Virus record (IMG/VR): IMGVR_UViG_3300024520_000495
Location: 1-23,865 of that record
Direction: 5' to 3' (one strand)
From: a virus
Length of the DNA: 23,865 bases
This document shows positions 1-5,875 of the stretch, in pieces. Made by a program: the position numbers and the translations under genes. Under the pieces are notes generated by a model. The model was not told the origin of the DNA, did no database searches, and saw only the letters and a program-made list of their open reading frames with translations. Within the stretch, counting starts at the first letter, position 1. Each line of letters begins with the position of its first letter.

Positions 1-189
1 TTTCAACCGAGGCGGAATGCCTAATTGCTCATACACCCGCGCCTCAACCTCGGTACGGAAAGACTTTGCCCGGCTGGATAGATACTTCAGCACCACCCAG
101 CGGCGCGTCTTGCGTGACCTGACAGCCTTGTGATTCCAGTAGTGGTTCACACTCGGCGGATACGGCAGAGACAGTGTAACGTCGGGCAC
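1..189 (-). CDS. rusA: RusA-like Holliday junction resolvase, N-terminal part (runs off left edge)
   Basis: RusA-family enzymes are small homodimeric endonucleases that cut Holliday junctions during phage recombination and replication. The minus strand stays open for exactly 63 codons from a GTG at 189-187 to the window edge. The N-terminus reads VPDVTLSLPYPPSVNHYWNH, the family's opening strand and P-P-S-x-N-x-Y-W/Y signature at residues 9-18, followed by a basic stretch (residues 21-35) typical of RusA. The GTG follows directly on the TAA of the upstream gene (TAAGTG), so translation is probably coupled. The catalytic aspartates lie beyond the edge and cannot be checked. Family assignment is confident; activity is inferred. 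Confidence 0.85.
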   Translation of the reverse strand, partial: MPDVTLSLPYPPSVNHYWNHKAVRSRKTRRWVVLKYLSSRAKSFRTEVEARVYEQLGIPPRLK

Positions 190-402
190 TTAGTTCGCTC
201 GTTGCTTTATTTGTTGCGCCACAGCATCGCATACTTGAACAACGTCGCCAATATCGACATTGCTAATGAAACTGGCTTCGCGTGTGGCCACTGCAGGGCC
301 GTCATAAATGATTACGATGTATTTCAATTGGCGTGGATCCGTTTCGACCTTTACCGCCTTTTCCGCAGCGTTCAGCGCCGCGTCGTGTCGTGCGTGTCTC
401 AT
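190..402 (-). CDS. hypothetical protein, 70 aa, upstream of rusA
   Basis: A small protein that I do not recognise. The N-terminal third is charged (H, R, K, E) and the central part IVIIYDGPAVATRE looks like beta strand. There is no signal peptide, membrane segment or cysteine motif. The ATG at 402 is preceded by AAGGAG about 7 nt upstream. The stop abuts the GTG of rusA, and the upstream gene ends 12 nt before this start, so it sits in the leftward replication/recombination operon. No function can be assigned beyond that context. Confidence 0.7.
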   Translation of the reverse strand: MRHARHDAALNAAEKAVKVETDPRQLKYIVIIYDGPAVATREASFISNVDIGDVVQVCDAVAQQIKQRAN

Positions 403-414
403 TATATTTCTCCT

Positions 415-633
415 TCATTTTACTTTGGGCAACACGCGGAACAATCGCAGTCGCCGTGAGCGGTCACGCTCATAATCGCTCATTGATTTGCTTACGTTGC
501 GAACTGCGGCGGGGTGCATGCCAAGTGCCAGCCACAAATCGTTGTCTGCCGGTTCAATGGTGTCTGCACTCATGTCGCGCATTGCCGTCCAAAGCGTAAC
601 AATTGCCTTATCTATAAATTCTCGCTCAGTCAT
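415..633 (-). CDS. hypothetical protein, 72 aa
   Basis: An unrecognised small protein, probably helical. Residues 1-20 (MTEREFIDKAIVTLWTAMRD) form an amphipathic helix. The C-terminus is strongly basic (YERDRSRRLRLFRVLPKVK), so nucleic acid binding is possible but unproven. The ATG at 633 has AAAGGA about 9 nt upstream, and the previous gene's stop lies 3 nt before it (TGATTTATG). Co-transcription with the zinc-finger and replication-type genes upstream is therefore likely. Confidence 0.7.
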   Translation of the reverse strand: MTEREFIDKAIVTLWTAMRDMSADTIEPADNDLWLALGMHPAAVRNVSKSMSDYERDRSRRLRLFRVLPKVK

Positions 634-636
634 AAA

Positions 637-1020
637 TCACTGTCCTTTCTCGACTGCGGGATAATCGAAGCCACATTCAGGGCACTTCACCGGATACCTC
701 ATACCTCCGCATGTCGTGCATTCCTCATCCGGGCCAATGACGCTATCCCACGGTTCATGTTCCTGCTTATCCTCGTCAGCAGGGCATTTATGTTCTCGGA
801 GCGCCTCAACTGAATCGAATTTGGCGAAACAGTACGGGCAAGGCACGTTGCGTAAATGCTTTGGAACCTGCTGCCCATTCCCGTCAGAAGGAACCTCGGC
901 GCGGGCAAGCTGAATCATAATGTCCATTGCGCCCTCAATGTCCAGTACATCTGTTTGCCCGTTATCCGCGAGAAATTGCCGAATGTATTTTTCCGCCGCG
1001 ATCCGTTGTTCTATTTTCAT
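637..1020 (-). CDS. zinc-binding protein with C2HC finger and C4 ribbon
   Basis: A 127-aa protein with two visible metal-binding modules. The first has C61, C64, H77 and C79 (CPYC...HKC). The second is a zinc-ribbon-like set with C101, C104, C113 and C116 (CTTC...CPEC). The first 50 residues are helical and lack cysteines. Such proteins are usually DNA- or RNA-binding accessory factors, but no specific family is recognised. A strong SD (AAGGAG, 7 nt spacing) precedes the ATG at 1020, and the start overlaps the upstream stop as ATGA, indicating translational coupling to the replication-like gene. Confidence 0.75.
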   Translation of the reverse strand: MKIEQRIAAEKYIRQFLADNGQTDVLDIEGAMDIMIQLARAEVPSDGNGQQVPKHLRNVPCPYCFAKFDSVEALREHKCPADEDKQEHEPWDSVIGPDEECTTCGGMRYPVKCPECGFDYPAVEKGQ

Positions 1021-1631
1021 TTCGGTCTCCTTGCCATGTTGATGATCTGGCCCTTGAAGTGTCGCCCGGTCAACATATCGAATCGGGTGAGCATCGTTTC
1101 AGCGAGTAAGAATCCCATATCACTTTTCGCTTGGCTCTTGTCCGTTGCCGTATCGATTTCCTCGTTCACCGTGGCGATCAATTCTGCATGTACCTCGTTT
1201 TTGATTTTCAATAACTGAGCGCACATCGCGTCGTTAACGCCACCGAGTTTCAGCAGGTAATTTCGACCGAGCCGATTCAGCATAGACATCCAGTGACCGT
1301 TTCCATGACCGGGATTCTCGACCGCAGGTTTCATTGGCGTGTATGTGTGCCCCTGTTTGTCCTGCCCGCGAGTTTTGATATCGTCTTCCCACCCCTCGTC
1401 CAGATAGCGTTCCTGATTGATCCACGTTGCAGCATGAGGAATCTTGGTGGTATCGAACGGCCACCATTTCAGACGGGTGCGTTTCTCAAGATCATCAATG
1501 ACAGCCTTCGACATAAAGGCGTCAGTTTCGTCGACGTTTTTCTGCCACGATTTGAACGCAGGACCCTTTGCTGTTTTTCTTGGATACGCTCGCCAGAACC
1601 TTTCAAACTCTGGTGTGTATTTAGTCGCCAT
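1017..1631 (-). CDS. replication-protein-like protein (phage O/DnaT-type C-terminal motif at N-terminus)
   Basis: 204 aa. Residues about 6-80 carry the pattern F-E-x-F-W-x-A-Y-P-R-K followed by K-x-x-x-x-W-x-K and, about 45 residues later, IPHAATWINQERYLDE. This pattern typically ends phage replication-initiation proteins and helicase-loader-like proteins. Here it sits at the N-terminus with no DNA-binding winged helix before it, and is followed by about 120 residues I do not recognise (helical, TDKSQAKSDMGFLLAE). The ATG at 1631 has GGAG 7 nt upstream and was preferred to a TTG two codons earlier. It overlaps the upstream gene's stop by 11 nt. The motif match is solid; a role in replisome loading is inferred. 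Confidence 0.65.
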   Translation of the reverse strand: MATKYTPEFERFWRAYPRKTAKGPAFKSWQKNVDETDAFMSKAVIDDLEKRTRLKWWPFDTTKIPHAATWINQERYLDEGWEDDIKTRGQDKQGHTYTPMKPAVENPGHGNGHWMSMLNRLGRNYLLKLGGVNDAMCAQLLKIKNEVHAELIATVNEEIDTATDKSQAKSDMGFLLAETMLTRFDMLTGRHFKGQIINMARRPK

Positions 1632-1980
1632 TCTCAAACTCCATTGTTAGTTGTCGTTCCTTATCGTTCCACAGTGTTTTCAATTCCCGTTCCGCTTCAT
1701 CGAATAAGTGCATCGGATAATGCGCGATACAATGCGGCGCACTGACTGACGGATTCGGATTGGTTTTTTTTGCGAGTAACCTCAATGGTTGAACTCCGCG
1801 CTTGGCCGCAAACGATACAAGCCACTGTCCGACCGCCCAATTATTTTCATTGCTACTCAGCACACCCGCGCTGTGCATTAAATCGCGGAAGGTAAAAACA
1901 CCGCGCTGTTTTCGTTTCCTCAGTCCGTAGTATTCCATCGACAATTCGATCGCTTGATCCATCATTGTTTTTAAGTCCAC
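1621..1980 (-). CDS. hypothetical protein, first gene of leftward operon
   Basis: 119 aa, not recognised. Helical segments at residues 1-20 and 30-62 (FTFRDLMHSAGVLSSNENN, then AVGQWLVSFAAKRG) resemble a winged-helix-like arrangement, but this is weak. The start is GTG at 1980, chosen because a TGGAG Shine-Dalgarno lies 7 nt upstream; the internal ATG at 1965 has none. It is the promoter-proximal gene of the leftward block, and its position next to a replication-like gene suggests the missing DNA-binding half of a split initiator. That is only an inference. Confidence 0.65.
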   Translation of the reverse strand: MDLKTMMDQAIELSMEYYGLRKRKQRGVFTFRDLMHSAGVLSSNENNWAVGQWLVSFAAKRGVQPLRLLAKKTNPNPSVSAPHCIAHYPMHLFDEAERELKTLWNDKERQLTMEFENGD

Positions 1981-2050
1981 TCGTTTTCTCCAGTTGCAGT
2001 TAAGGGCCTTTCCCTCAATGGAAACATTCCACTTCGGTACTCAGCGCGCC

Positions 2051-2066
2051 TGTGATCTTTATCACA
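2051..2066. promoter_or_regulatory. CRP/Vfr-consensus binding site
   Basis: TGTGA at 2051-2055, six bases, then TCACA at 2062-2066: both half-sites match the CRP consensus TGTGA-N6-TCACA exactly. Its centre is about 78 nt upstream of the GTG of the first leftward gene, a distance compatible with a class I or II site for a leftward promoter, although I cannot see a good -10. A phage repressor operator with the same half-sites is an alternative. Confidence 0.5.
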
Positions 2067-2375
2067 TTCCATTCGTGACCGGGATGCAAGGCCCTACAGC
2101 ATAGCCCGGAATAATATTTGCGTTGCTTTCACAACACGACGCTTTGACAGTTGGATGCACATCGCGAACACCTCGGCTGGAAACCGAGTACGGTGCAAAA
2201 AACAGAAAAGAGAAAAATGAATTTCTCGAATTGTTTTTAACACCATGCCCGGTCCAGAGAAACTACCGCAACACAACGTCCATTGCTATACCGTTTTCAA
2301 TTCGCTACGCTCCCGGTGTGCGTTTATTCTTTTTCGCACTCTCGGATTGTTATCACCTTGCCCGTGGCGCGATCC

Positions 2376-2402
2376 AAAGCCCTCCATCCGGGGGGCTTTT
2401 TT
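2376..2402 (+). terminator. rho-independent terminator, rightward
   Basis: The stem AAAGCCCTCC pairs with GGGGGGCTTT (10 pairs, one of them G-U) around an ATCC loop and runs into six T. The polarity is rightward only; the opposite strand lacks a U-tract. No gene precedes it on the plus strand, so it would end a short leader or non-coding transcript. Confidence 0.75.
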
Positions 2403-2642
2403 ATGCGCGGATTTCCAGTTTCTCTGATTTCCCAGTTTGAGCTCACCTGTACAGGCCGCGTGGTTAGTGGCTCCGATTTTTGGTGTTCTAGCTCACCGAG
2501 CCGTTTTTCCCGAAACTTGCTATCCGCTATATATTTGCTGCATGACCATCGCCGCCGCATTCAGCCACACCGCCCCGCGCACATACGGGTTGCGGCGCGC
2601 GATTCATAGCCAAGGGCAAGTGGAATATCCGCGCAATTTTTT

Positions 2643-2672
2643 AGCACCCATGATTGGTGCTGCTAATTTTTT
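2643..2672 (+). terminator. hairpin with downstream T-tract (possible weak terminator)
   Basis: A perfect 6-bp inverted repeat AGCACC / GGTGCT (2643-2648 and 2656-2661, 7-nt loop) is followed 5 nt later by a TTTTTT tract. A near-identical AATTTTTT also precedes it, so the hairpin is flanked by direct repeats. The gap between stem and U-tract makes this a weak terminator; it could instead be a protein-binding palindrome. Confidence 0.3.
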
Positions 2673-2854
2673 GCAGGAAAACAGCCGGACCGAAATCCGA
2701 TTGCAGGGATTGCAATTTGCTGGTTCCACCGATTTCTGGACTAAACGAGAAATTTAAGCTGCCCTCCTTCGCGCCCACCGCGAAGTAAAATAAAGCACTG
2801 GCCACCCGGCATCGGAACGCGAGCATTGCGGAACGCGGAATTATGCTAGTAAGT

Positions 2855-2873
2855 AAAACTGCTAGTTTTTTTT
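2855..2873 (+). terminator. AT-rich hairpin with T-run (weak terminator-like)
   Basis: AAAACT (2855-2860) pairs with AGTTTT (2864-2869) around a 3-nt loop and runs into a T8 tract. The stem has only one G/C pair per side end and is weak. It overlaps two direct copies of TGCTAGT (2844-2850 and 2860-2866) spaced 16 nt apart, so a protein-binding role is equally possible. Confidence 0.25.
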
Positions 2874-2908
2874 AGTCGCCGACCATTCAAGCAAGTTCAC
2901 ACCGGGAC

Positions 2909-2927
2909 GCAGAGTTCAACGCTCTGC
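2909..2927. repeat. perfect 6-bp palindrome GCAGAG/CTCTGC
   Basis: GCAGAG at 2909-2914 and CTCTGC at 2922-2927 are separated by 7 nt. The palindrome lies about 230 nt upstream of the first rightward gene, between two imperfect GCAA(G/T)TTCACACC repeats. It could be an operator half-site pair or a small hairpin; there is no T-tract. Confidence 0.3.
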
Positions 2928-3083
2928 AATTTCACACCACATACAAGAGCGCGGCGGAAGTGCAAGTTCCCCGCGTTGTGGCGTTGCTGCATTCCGCCTT
3001 CCCTGATTGGACTATCCCGGCCAATGGAAATCGTTAACCTGATCGGTTCACAACCTTTTCTGTAGTCGCACAGTGCGGAACAG

Positions 3084-3127
3084 CAACGAAGTGAGACCGA
3101 AGCGCATTCGCCGAGTGTGCTTCGTTG
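3084..3127 (+). promoter_or_regulatory. structured 5' leader of the rightward operon
   Basis: CAACGAAG (3084-3091) is exactly complementary to CTTCGTTG (3120-3127). The intervening 28 nt contain a second small stem, CGAA (3098-3101) with TTCG (3107-3110). The nested hairpin ends about 18 nt before the AAGGAG that serves the first gene at 3157, so it would lie in the 5' untranslated leader. A role in stability or translation is inferred. Confidence 0.35.
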
Positions 3128-3156
3128 TCATTTCAACACCCACTAAGGAGAACACC

Positions 3157-3369
3157 ATGTTAGTCACCATCCGCAAAAACGAGTACGACGAATATGAATG
3201 CCCGACAGCATTCGTTTTTCATAACCGCCGAGAAGTCGCCGCCGAGATTTACTACACCGACGATATCGAGGACGGTAAAGCAACAGTCCGTCACCAACTG
3301 GCGGCAGACGGTAACCCCGACAAAATCACTTTCCGCGTTCGTCGCGGCACATACGGAGAACAGCAATGA
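3157..3369 (+). CDS. hypothetical protein, first gene of rightward operon
   Basis: 70 aa, unrecognised and mostly beta by appearance (MLVTIRKN, VAAEIYYTDD, KITFRVRRG). It has one cysteine and no membrane segment. The ATG at 3157 was chosen because AAGGAG lies 6 nt upstream; the frame extends further upstream but without an SD. Its stop overlaps the next start as ATGA. As the promoter-proximal gene behind a structured leader it is probably among the earliest and most highly translated products of the block. Confidence 0.7.
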   Translation: MLVTIRKNEYDEYECPTAFVFHNRREVAAEIYYTDDIEDGKATVRHQLAADGNPDKITFRVRRGTYGEQQ

Positions 3370-3590
3370 GCAACCAATACGAACTGGCAATGAAATTGAA
3401 AGCACACGCCGAGAAACATTACGACGAAGGGTGGGACACATTCGTTGAGTGTTACGAGGATTCCGAGTACGTCGAATTTGTTGGCGACATGACCACATGG
3501 GCGGAAGTATTGGCAATGGCCGAGGACATTAATTCGGTCACGAACGATCGCCGCGCCGATGCACGTTACGAAATTGAAATGGGAGGATGA
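3366..3590 (+). CDS. conserved phage-type small acidic protein
   Basis: 74 aa and acidic. It has a helical N-terminus (YELAMKLKAHAEKHYDEGWD) and a segment TTWAEVLAMAEDINSVTNDRRADARYE that resembles small proteins found in many proteobacterial phages. I know no function for them. The start overlaps the previous stop (ATGA), so translation is likely coupled. It ends in GGGAGG, which forms the Shine-Dalgarno of the next gene. Confidence 0.7.
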   Translation: MSNQYELAMKLKAHAEKHYDEGWDTFVECYEDSEYVEFVGDMTTWAEVLAMAEDINSVTNDRRADARYEIEMGG

Positions 3591-3592
3591 AC

Positions 3593-3811
3593 ATGAACAT
3601 GACTACAAGATTGTGGAACGGAACACGCGACAGTCACCCTTATCACGCCCGAACCAAAATGTTGAACGGCGGGATTATCGAAGTGGACGTCATAATTTTT
3701 CACCGCCGCACAGGTGAACCGTTCGATAGTTTTATCCGCACCGTCGAAGATGATGGTCGCGGTTACCGCGCATGGGTCCGAGCCGTGATCGCCAACCCCG
3801 ACAACTTTTAA
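3593..3811 (+). CDS. hypothetical protein, 72 aa
   Basis: Unrecognised and basic in its first half, with a beta-like centre (GIIEVDVIIFHRRTG). Three ATGs occur in frame at 3587, 3593 and 3599. I chose 3593 because GGGAGG ends 6 nt before it, whereas 3587 directly abuts the SD. A start at 3587 would add two residues. The gene is part of the tightly packed rightward operon, with 10 nt to the next start. Confidence 0.65.
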   Translation: MNMTTRLWNGTRDSHPYHARTKMLNGGIIEVDVIIFHRRTGEPFDSFIRTVEDDGRGYRAWVRAVIANPDNF

Positions 3812-3821
3812 GGAGAACGAA

Positions 3822-4037
3822 ATGGACAAACTTTTAATCAGCTTGTACGTATCCGAATACATCGACGAAATCGCCAGTTGTATTCCCGACTTGGTTGGTT
3901 CAATGAATCCCGGTCCAGATGATGCCGATGCAATTACCGACTTCGCAGCGGATTACATTCACGACCGAGAGAACCCCGACCATCCCATCCCTGAAATCAG
4001 AGCCGCTGCCGAATCTATCGCGCAGTCGTATTGCTAA
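3822..4037 (+). CDS. hypothetical acidic protein, 71 aa
   Basis: A strongly acidic, helical small protein rich in D and E (DDADAITDFAADYIHDREN). Acidic small early phage proteins sometimes mimic DNA or bind host enzymes, but nothing here proves that. The SD AAGGAG sits 7 nt before ATG 3822. An identical AAGGAGAACGAA-ATG cassette precedes the following gene, pointing to recent shuffling or uniform expression of these small genes. Confidence 0.65.
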   Translation: MDKLLISLYVSEYIDEIASCIPDLVGSMNPGPDDADAITDFAADYIHDRENPDHPIPEIRAAAESIAQSYC

Positions 4038-4047
4038 GGAGAACGAA

Positions 4048-4308
4048 ATGAAAAATAACACACGACAATGTTTTTGCATCCCACCGAGTTCACTCACCGA
4101 GTACGGCTACGTACCGTCGCTCGTAACCGAGAACGAACCCGGCCATTCCCCAATGGCGGGCGAAGGTAAAACGCCGTGGTATTGGGGGAAAACGATTGAA
4201 CGGGCCGAGCAGATTTGTGCCCGCGTTAACCAAAAGCGATTCGGTATCAGCCCCGCTACTGCCAATCGCATCGTAGCCAGCACCATGTTCGAAGGAGAAA
4301 CAGCATGA
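4048..4308 (+). CDS. hypothetical protein, 86 aa
   Basis: Unrecognised. It has a short cysteine pair near the N-terminus (CFC, residues 8-10), a W-x-W motif (TPWYWGKT) and a C-terminal helix (AEQICARVNQKRFG). No membrane segment is seen. The ATG at 4048 is preceded by AAGGAG at 7 nt; a longer reading frame upstream overlaps the previous gene entirely and was rejected. The stop overlaps the next start (ATGA). Confidence 0.65.
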   Translation: MKNNTRQCFCIPPSSLTEYGYVPSLVTENEPGHSPMAGEGKTPWYWGKTIERAEQICARVNQKRFGISPATANRIVASTMFEGETA

Positions 4309-4646
4309 GTAATATGAGCTATTGCCGATTCCAAAATACGTTACGCGACCTGCAAGATTGCCACGACGCTTTGGAGGATTTGCGAGACACGTACCACGAA
4401 GCCCTCGCATACAAAGAATTGCTGCCGCAGTTCAAAGCGGCCACCGCAATCGTATATCCAACCGATGAACAAGAAATGGAATGCGACGAAATGGCCGAGG
4501 AACTTGACCGACTGCGTAATCGAGTTGATCCGCTATCCGCCGAGGAATATCGCGCCGCAGGAATGCTGATTGAACTCTGCGACGAAATCAGCAGTAACGA
4601 TATTGGCGAGGACGATCTACCAAAGGAGAGTGACTATGAAATCTGA
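4305..4646 (+). CDS. conserved phage protein with MSYCRFQNT N-terminus
   Basis: 113 aa. The N-terminal MSNMSYCRFQNTLRDLQDC is the hallmark of a family of small proteins common in phages of Proteobacteria, of unknown function. The rest is helical with a coiled-coil character (DEMAEELDRLRNRV), and the C-terminus is acidic. The start overlaps the upstream stop by ATGA with GAAGGAG 8 nt before it. The gene overlaps the next one by 11 nt. Confidence 0.8.
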   Translation: MSNMSYCRFQNTLRDLQDCHDALEDLRDTYHEALAYKELLPQFKAATAIVYPTDEQEMECDEMAEELDRLRNRVDPLSAEEYRAAGMLIELCDEISSNDIGEDDLPKESDYEI

Positions 4647-4914
4647 AACACTGGAACTGATGTTGCAGGCCGAGCGCCGAGACATTCCCGCAGTAACTTG
4701 CCTCGCAGAAATCGAGGATGGTTTCTATCTGGATCCGTTTGAAGATTGCGACACCGTTGTCAAATTCGTGAAGGAATCAATGGAGTTCGATTTGTTCTCG
4801 TGCGGTGAAATTGATGCGGTCGATCAAGGGCATTTTCTACGTGGTCCGAACTACGATCCTCAGATGGACCCGGACTACGCCCAAGAGCGGCGCTGGTATG
4901 GAGACAACAAATGA
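4636..4914 (+). CDS. hypothetical acidic protein, 92 aa
   Basis: Unrecognised. It is acidic throughout, with many aromatic-acidic pairs (EDGFYLDPFEDCD) and a basic-aromatic end (QERRWYGDNK). The ATG at 4636 lies in the end of the previous gene and has AAAGGAG about 7 nt upstream. An upstream in-frame start at 4570 lacks an SD and was rejected. Its stop overlaps the next start by ATGA. Confidence 0.65.
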   Translation: MKSETLELMLQAERRDIPAVTCLAEIEDGFYLDPFEDCDTVVKFVKESMEFDLFSCGEIDAVDQGHFLRGPNYDPQMDPDYAQERRWYGDNK

Positions 4915-5273
4915 AAACGAGCGAACTTCACCACAATAGTTTCCTGCTGGATTGGGACCAGATAGTCGACCGCAAGCTATCAAAAAAGAGACTGGCATCG
5001 CACCACTACCCACCGCAGAAATTCACCATTGACTATGCACTACCGCAAGCGTGGCTGGACGACGTGGCGGAAGCCGCGAAAGCGGGGGACGACCCAATGA
5101 GCTATGCCGACATTTTGTACACAACGGTATGGCTCTATCCCGATAAATCGGAATCCCCCGCCTTCTGGTTGTGCGGAATCCCTGCGGTCCTCTGTGAAGA
5201 TACGGCGCGGCTATTGGCTCACCTGAACATCGCGTTCTGGACACCACGCGGTTATCACGGAGCGAAGCTATGA
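4911..5273 (+). CDS. hypothetical protein, 120 aa
   Basis: Unrecognised and apparently soluble, with an aromatic-rich composition (FLLDWDQ, TVWLYPD, AFWLCG, NIAFWTPRGY). It starts at an ATGA overlap with the gene before and ends at an ATGA overlap with the YkgJ-like gene after, so the three are probably made in fixed proportion. It may work with the cysteine-cluster protein, which is inference from adjacency only. Confidence 0.65.
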   Translation: MKTSELHHNSFLLDWDQIVDRKLSKKRLASHHYPPQKFTIDYALPQAWLDDVAEAAKAGDDPMSYADILYTTVWLYPDKSESPAFWLCGIPAVLCEDTARLLAHLNIAFWTPRGYHGAKL

Positions 5274-5875
5274 AACCGAAAAGGAACTGCGGTACGTGCC
5301 GCGAGTGTTGCATCGTTCTGGAAGTGGAACCAATCGGCAGCCCGCGTGACATTCCCTGTACGAAACTTTGTGCAGGGGGTTGCGGGATATATGCCGAGCG
5401 CCCGGAGTCATGTAAGACGTTCACCTGTGCATGGATCGAGGGGATGATGAGTCGGTCGTTGCAACCGAATCGAACTCACATGGTTATCTGGTCCTCGAAA
5501 TTGCTCGGTGCCGGTTCACAGGACCTACCGTGTGTTCAATGCAATATCGGAGTCGGGCATAAGCGGAACAAGAAAACGATGCGACACCTGATGGGTTTCA
5601 GCTTTCAGTATCCAGTGCTGGTTATCCAAAGCGGTCGATGCGAGCTATTCAAGAATGGCCGCACGATTGCTGAATGGAATGAGGGGGATTTCCTCCGCTT
5701 CGATTATGACGGTGATGAAATTACAGGGGCACAAGTAATCCCTGCCGACGAAGTATTGGACACCGCCGAGAAGCGGGCAGCGTGGCGAAAGACACAAATC
5801 GAAAATCTGGAAGTGGTCGAAACCGACCCGAAGTATCGCGCTGAACAAATCAAACGAGTGGAGGAACTATCGTGA
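5270..5875 (+). CDS. YkgJ-type CxxCxxCC cysteine-cluster protein
   Basis: 201 aa. Residues 7-53 hold a C-x2-C-x2-C-C motif (C7, C10, C13, C14), then C30, C34, C38, C48 and C53 in the arrangement of the YkgJ / CxxCxxCC family, whose members are thought to bind zinc or iron. Residues 55-125 are unrecognised. The C-terminal third is acidic and helical. In cells, family members are linked to metal binding and protein modification; a phage role is unknown. Start and stop both overlap neighbours (ATGA and GTGA). The fold assignment is good; the metal is not identifiable from sequence. Confidence 0.75.
   Translation: MKPKRNCGTCRECCIVLEVEPIGSPRDIPCTKLCAGGCGIYAERPESCKTFTCAWIEGMMSRSLQPNRTHMVIWSSKLLGAGSQDLPCVQCNIGVGHKRNKKTMRHLMGFSFQYPVLVIQSGRCELFKNGRTIAEWNEGDFLRFDYDGDEITGAQVIPADEVLDTAEKRAAWRKTQIENLEVVETDPKYRAEQIKRVEELS

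Larger units (their letters stand above)
1981..3156. other. divergent intergenic region, no supported gene
   Basis: This 1,176-nt region separates the leftward operon from the 28-gene rightward operon. Open frames exist on both strands, but none has both a plausible Shine-Dalgarno and protein-like composition. It holds a CRP-consensus palindrome, a strong rightward terminator, two weaker rightward hairpin-plus-T elements, a palindrome at 2909-2927, spaced imperfect repeats around 2891-2970 and a structured leader at 3084-3127. A TTGACA hexamer lies at 2144-2149 on the plus strand but has no good -10 partner. I cannot place either divergent promoter with confidence. Confidence 0.75.

Noticed and set aside
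2144-2149. A perfect TTGACA -35 hexamer on the plus strand
   Set aside because: The sequence 16-18 nt downstream (GAACACC region) does not resemble a -10 box, so I do not call a promoter there.
2218-2241. A 7-codon frame (MNFSNCF) that could be a leader peptide
   Set aside because: Too short to test by eye. It has no run of one amino acid and no attenuator directly after it.
2324-2560. A 78-codon minus-strand frame in the divergent spacer
   Set aside because: No Shine-Dalgarno, and it runs through the strong terminator hairpin at 2376-2402. Composition not convincing.
2283-2757. Overlapping plus-strand frames of about 105 codons in the divergent spacer
   Set aside because: No ribosome-binding sites, unlike the near-universal AGGAG in real genes here, and each crosses a terminator-like hairpin.
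1981-3156. Possible tRNA or CRISPR content in the large spacer
   Set aside because: No cloverleaf with acceptor/T-arm signatures and no regularly repeated identical units. The repeats seen are short and imperfect.
5023-5424. A 133-codon minus-strand frame opposite the genes at 4911 and 5270
   Set aside because: Arginine/proline-rich antisense shadow with no ribosome-binding site, opposite two coupled plus-strand genes.
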